Below are positions 60,141-64,000 of a DNA stretch of 64,000 nucleotides, in pieces; position 1 is the stretch's first letter; the number at the start of each line of letters is the position of its first letter. The notes under the pieces were generated by a model that searched no databases, had not been told where the DNA came from, and was given only the letters and a program-made list of their open reading frames with translations. Made by a program: the position numbers and the translations under genes. The DNA lies in contig NZ_CP122458.1 in assembly GCF_032598905.1 (NCBI RefSeq), forward strand, positions 5,729,001 through 5,793,000. The letters are read 5' to 3'. Source of the stretch: Streptomyces sp. 11x1. Lineage in GTDB: Bacteria; Actinomycetota; Actinomycetes; Streptomycetales; Streptomycetaceae.

Positions 60141-60290
60141 CGCTCATCCAGAGGGGCAGAGGGATACGGCCCGATGAAGCCCCGGCAACCCTCCAGCCGG
60201 TCTGACCACGACATTCGCGCATCGTCGCGTCATCGTCATCGTGGTGAGGCTCCCGGCTAGGGAAGGTGCCAAATCCGTCTCACGGCGAAG
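60141..60290 (+). ncRNA. SAM-I (S-box) riboswitch upstream of thrC
   Basis: The S-box blocks are present in order: CTCATCCAGAGGGGCAGAGG with GATACGGCCCGATGAAGCC, CCGGCAACCCTCC, a variable hairpin, then GGCTAGGGAAGGTGCCAAAT and TCC. It ends about 40 bases before the thrC start, so SAM binding should switch thrC expression. Exact outer ends are approximate. Confidence 0.93.
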
Positions 60291-60329
60291 TGCGTCGTGA
60301 GGAAGATGAGGAGAAAGGGCCTCGCCTCC

Positions 60330-61631
60330 ATGGCTGCGCAGACTGTTGCAAGCACCACCGACTCCCTCGGCTCCATCTCCACAGTAGACCTCGGCCCCGC
60401 CGCCGCTCTGAGCTGTCGTGAGTGCGGTCACCGCGTACCCCTCGGCCCGGTCTTCGCGTGCGAGGAGTGTTTCGGGCCGCTGGAGATCGCGTACGACTAC
60501 TCCGCCTACGACACGGAGGAGCTGCGCAAGCGGATCGAGTCCGGTCCCGCGAACATCTGGCGGTACGCGCCCCTGTTGCCCGTCCCGGCGGACGTGGCCA
60601 CCAAGCCGAACATCAACCCCGGCTGGACCCAGCTCGTCAAGGCCGACAACCTGGCCGCCGCGCTCGGCGTCGACGCCGGCAAGCTCTTCGTCAAGGACGA
60701 CTCCGGCAACCCGACGCACTCCTTCAAGGACCGGGTCGTCGCGCAGGCCCTGGAGGCGGCCCGCGCCTTCGGCTTCACCACTCTCTCCTGCTCCTCCACG
60801 GGCAACCTGGCCGGTGCCGTCGGCGCCGCCGCCGCCCGCGCCGGCTTCCGGTCCTGCGTGTTCATCCCGCACGACCTGGAGCAGGGCAAGGTCGTCATGG
60901 CCGCGATCTACGGCGGCGAGCTCGTCGGCATCGAGGGCAACTACGACGACGTGAACCGCTTCTGCTCCGAGCTGATCGGCGACCCGGCCGGCGAGGGCTG
61001 GGGCTTCGTGAACGTCAACCTGCGGCCGTACTACGCCGAGGGCTCCAAGACGCTCGCGTACGAGATCTGCGAGCAGCTCGGCTGGCAGCTCCCCGACCAG
61101 CTGGTCGTGCCGATCGCCTCCGGGTCGCAGCTCACGAAGATCGACAAGGGGCTGCAGGAGCTGATCAAGCTCGGGCTCGTCGAGGACAAGCAGTACAAGA
61201 TCTTCGGTGCGCAGGCCGAGGGGTGCTCGCCGGTGTCGGTGGCCTTCAAGGCCGGGCACGACGTGGTGCGGCCCCAGAAGCCGAACACCATCGCCAAGTC
61301 GCTCGCGATCGGCAACCCGGCGGACGGGCCGTACGTGCTGGACATCGCGCGGCGGACCGGTGGGGCCGTGGAGGACGTGACGGACGAGCAGGTCGTCGAG
61401 GCGATCAAGCTGCTCGCGCGGACGGAGGGCATCTTCGCGGAGACCGCCGGTGGCGTGACCGTCGGTGTCACGAAGAAGCTGATCGAGGACGGACTCCTCG
61501 ACCCGACGCTCACCACGGTCGTGCTCAACACGGGGGACGGTCTGAAGACGCTGGACGCGGTGGCCGGGACCGGGCTGACCGCGACCATTCGGCCCAACCT
61601 TGATTCGTTCCGTGAGGCGGGGCTCGCGTAG
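60330..61631 (+). CDS. thrC: ThrC, threonine synthase
   Basis: The 433-residue PLP enzyme turns O-phosphohomoserine into threonine. An N-terminal zinc-finger-like region (SCRECGHRVPLGPVFACEEC) precedes the PLP fold: the lysine is in DSGNPTHSFKDRVVAQALEA, then STGNLAGAVGAAAARAGF, IASGSQLTKIDKGL and VVLNTGDGLKT. ATG 60330 has AGGAGAAAGGG upstream and is preferred over GTG 60297. It is preceded by a SAM riboswitch: homoserine phosphate is also drawn into methionine synthesis, so SAM control at this branch is sensible. Confidence 0.94.
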   Translation: MAAQTVASTTDSLGSISTVDLGPAAALSCRECGHRVPLGPVFACEECFGPLEIAYDYSAYDTEELRKRIESGPANIWRYAPLLPVPADVATKPNINPGWTQLVKADNLAAALGVDAGKLFVKDDSGNPTHSFKDRVVAQALEAARAFGFTTLSCSSTGNLAGAVGAAAARAGFRSCVFIPHDLEQGKVVMAAIYGGELVGIEGNYDDVNRFCSELIGDPAGEGWGFVNVNLRPYYAEGSKTLAYEICEQLGWQLPDQLVVPIASGSQLTKIDKGLQELIKLGLVEDKQYKIFGAQAEGCSPVSVAFKAGHDVVRPQKPNTIAKSLAIGNPADGPYVLDIARRTGGAVEDVTDEQVVEAIKLLARTEGIFAETAGGVTVGVTKKLIEDGLLDPTLTTVVLNTGDGLKTLDAVAGTGLTATIRPNLDSFREAGLA

Positions 61632-61663
61632 GGCCCGTTAGCCAGTCGTTCGTCTGCGGGCCG

Positions 61664-61729
61664 GTGGGGGCTGGTCGCGCCCACGCGGCGGCAGCCGCAC
61701 ATTGAACACAGCCCCGCGCCCCTGAAAAC
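61664..61729. repeat. Dispersed repeat copy interrupted by about 30 bases
   Basis: GGTGGGGGCTGGTCGCGC and CCCCGCGCCCCTGAAAA flank a 30-base insert (61681-61710) where AGTT should be. It lies between thrC and the MoaD-like gene. Confidence 0.75.
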
Positions 61730-61749
61730 ATCTGACCGGAGGTCCCATC

Positions 61750-62025
61750 GTGAGCGTTTCCGTCCGCATCCCCACCATCCTTCGCACCTACACCGGCGGG
61801 CAGGCCGAGGTGAGTGCCGAGGGGGCGACCCTCGGGGAGGTCATCGCCGATCTGGAGAAGAACCACAACGGGATCGCCGCCCGGGTGCTCGACGATCAGG
61901 GCAAGCTGCGGCGGTTCGTGAACGTGTACGTGAACGACGACGACGTCCGATTCGAGCAGGGTCTGGAGACGGCCACGCCGGACGGTGCGGGTGTTTCGAT
62001 CATTCCCGCGGTCGCCGGTGGCTGA
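61750..62025 (+). CDS. MoaD/ThiS-family sulfur carrier (CysO-like)
   Basis: The 91-residue ubiquitin-like protein reads SVSVRIPTILRTYTGGQAEV, LGEVIADLEKNHNGIAARVL, FVNVYVNDDDVRF and ends AVAGG. The C-terminal Gly-Gly becomes a thiocarboxylate in sulfur carriers for cysteine, thiamine or molybdopterin synthesis. Its position after thrC matches actinobacterial CysO-type genes, but no cysM partner is visible. GTG 61750 follows GGAGG. Confidence 0.88.
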   Translation: MSVSVRIPTILRTYTGGQAEVSAEGATLGEVIADLEKNHNGIAARVLDDQGKLRRFVNVYVNDDDVRFEQGLETATPDGAGVSIIPAVAGG

Positions 62026-62083
62026 CCGCCGTCGTACCGGTCGGTAGTAACCGTCGGTAACTTTGATTACCGAGAGTTCACCG

Positions 62084-62120
62084 AATTGCCCCCTCCGCGA
62101 GAGAAGCGGAGGGGGCAATT
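62084..62120 (+). terminator. Terminator after the MoaD-like gene
   Basis: A perfect 15-bp stem (AATTGCCCCCTCCGC and its complement) with a 7-base loop, ending in a short T-containing run, lies 59 bases after the stop. Confidence 0.88.
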
Positions 62121-62484
62121 CTCTATGGTTGAGCACTGTAGAGTTGGGGAACCCGGTCCGATCACCGTAGTGATTCTTGCCGGGCGCATATCCGATCGCG
62201 CCGCACGCCCTATATGAAGTAGCCAAAGTGTGCAGGCCTTTTGCGTATTTCGTTCCTTTTATGGGGCCCGACTTGCCCTGAATTCAGACGAATTGTTCGT
62301 ACATTCCCGACCGGTCGTGTCCAGAATTCTCGTCCGATTGACCTGTTGCAGAGGGCAGTTGGACAGATACATTCGGCCGCGGTCGACGCGTTCCGGCGCA
62401 CACCCCCAACCGTTGGGGGGTGAGGTCTGACCCGGATCCGCGAAGTGTGGATCTGTGCAAGGGCCAGTAATAGGGGAGTTAGGC
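62121..62484 (+). promoter_or_regulatory. Long AT-richer leader of the cold-shock gene
   Basis: No gene is seen in these 364 bases. The composition is clearly less GC-rich than the rest of the window (for example TTTTGCGTATTTCGTTCC at about 62238), and the hairpin CACCCCCAACCGTTGGGGGGTG lies near 62401. A long structured 5' leader is usual for cold-shock genes; promoter position not determined. Confidence 0.5.
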
Positions 62485-62691
62485 ATGGCTCAGGGCACCG
62501 TCAAGTGGTTCAACGCGGAGAAGGGGTACGGCTTCATCGCGGTCGACGGTGGTGCGGATGTATTCGTCCACTACAGCGCGATCCAGATGGACGGTTACCG
62601 CACCCTGGAAGAGGGCCAGCGGGTCGAGTTCGAGATCTCGCAGGGTCAGAAGGGACCGCAGGCGGACATGGTCCGGCTCGCGGTCGGCTGA
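62485..62691 (+). CDS. Cold-shock protein (CspA family)
   Basis: The 68-residue protein is a single cold-shock domain: [20 protein letters not shown] includes the RNP1 motif KGYGFI, and DVFVHYSAI is RNP2. It binds single-stranded nucleic acid as an RNA chaperone. The tyrosine in VHYSAI replaces the usual phenylalanine, as in Streptomyces ScoF-type proteins. ATG 62485 has GGGGAG upstream. It is followed by a strong terminator. Confidence 0.95.
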   Translation: MAQGTVKWFNAEKGYGFIAVDGGADVFVHYSAIQMDGYRTLEEGQRVEFEISQGQKGPQADMVRLAVG

Positions 62692-62736
62692 AGTAACGCG
62701 CCGGGTTTCACGCAGCGACGTTCTTCGTTCTTTTCG

Positions 62737-62772
62737 GGAGGGCCCGCACCCCGTCAGGGGTGCGGGCCCTCC
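62737..62772 (+). terminator. Terminator after the cold-shock gene
   Basis: A perfect 16-bp stem (GGAGGGCCCGCACCCC and its complement) with the 4-base loop GTCA lies 45 bases after the stop. Confidence 0.9.
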
Positions 62773-62802
62773 TGCGTGTGCTGCGGGCCCTCCTGTGTGT
62801 GA

Positions 62803-64000
<1,198 letters not shown>

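Noticed and set aside
62126..62145. CACTGTAGA as a further BlaI-type operator
   Set aside because: Only one half-site is present.

Overview
The window is high-GC actinomycete DNA and reads as a Streptomyces chromosome. The evidence is the set and order of core genes (msiK, tRNA-Thr, terD, arfB, cdgB, nagA/nagK, otsA/otsB, gpgS, thrC, a MoaD-like gene, a cold-shock gene, groEL), the codon use, DasR-type dre sites, CIRCE sites and a SAM-I riboswitch ahead of thrC. This core order resembles the msiK-to-groEL2 interval as I remember it from S. coelicolor; that comparison is from memory. || 1-1.8 kb: msiK, the shared ATPase of sugar ABC importers, then tRNA-Thr(UGU). 1.75-13.0 kb: an integrated mobilizable element bounded by 43-bp direct repeats copying the 3' half of the tRNA. 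It carries a tyrosine integrase, an XRE regulator, an excisionase-like protein, a DUF3631 ATPase, a DUF2637 membrane protein, MobC and a MOBP relaxase; no FtsK/TraB-type translocase is visible. An IS3-family element cuts the relaxase 3' end and has probably deleted adjacent DNA. || 13-18.2 kb: accessory and decaying DNA with a hypothetical protein, a CPBP protease, remnants of IS630 and ISAs1 transposases, a second integrase fragment, and a DUF4157 (contractile-injection-system cargo type) protein with a nucleotidyltransferase-like C-terminus split by one in-frame TAG. || 18.2-29.6 kb: a stress/tellurite-type cluster (tatA, two terD, terB, GlsB/YeaQ, Spo0M, a small helical protein and two CNNM/CBS proteins) around a BlaI-type repressor and an M56 peptidase. 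Four copies of the same palindrome, TCTACA-N4-TGTAGA, lie upstream of its operons, which suggests one BlaI/M56-controlled regulon. || 29.6-38.1 kb: a mix of enzymes, some broken (GNAT fragment, frameshifted quinone oxidoreductase), a pentapeptide-repeat protein and a secreted M1 peptidase. || 38.4-43.9 kb: a compact operon matching bacilysin/anticapsin genes in the order bacA-bacB-bacG-bacC-bacE-bacF, without the BacD ligase. It predicts an anticapsin or tetrahydrotyrosine-type product; a GNAT-Nudix fusion lies beside it. || 43.9-64 kb: mostly core genes: a third TerD, ArfB, a flavin reductase, the diguanylate cyclase CdgB, a CBM-like membrane protein, a PfkB kinase, the DasR-controlled nagK-nagA pair diverging from a sugar-binding lipoprotein, trehalose genes otsB and otsA, GpgS, riboswitch-controlled thrC, a MoaD-like carrier, a cold-shock protein and the start of groEL behind two CIRCE sites. 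A dispersed intergenic palindromic repeat (core GGGGAACTGCGCGA) occurs at least six times between 35.9 and 61.7 kb, and one copy forms part of the nagA N-terminus.
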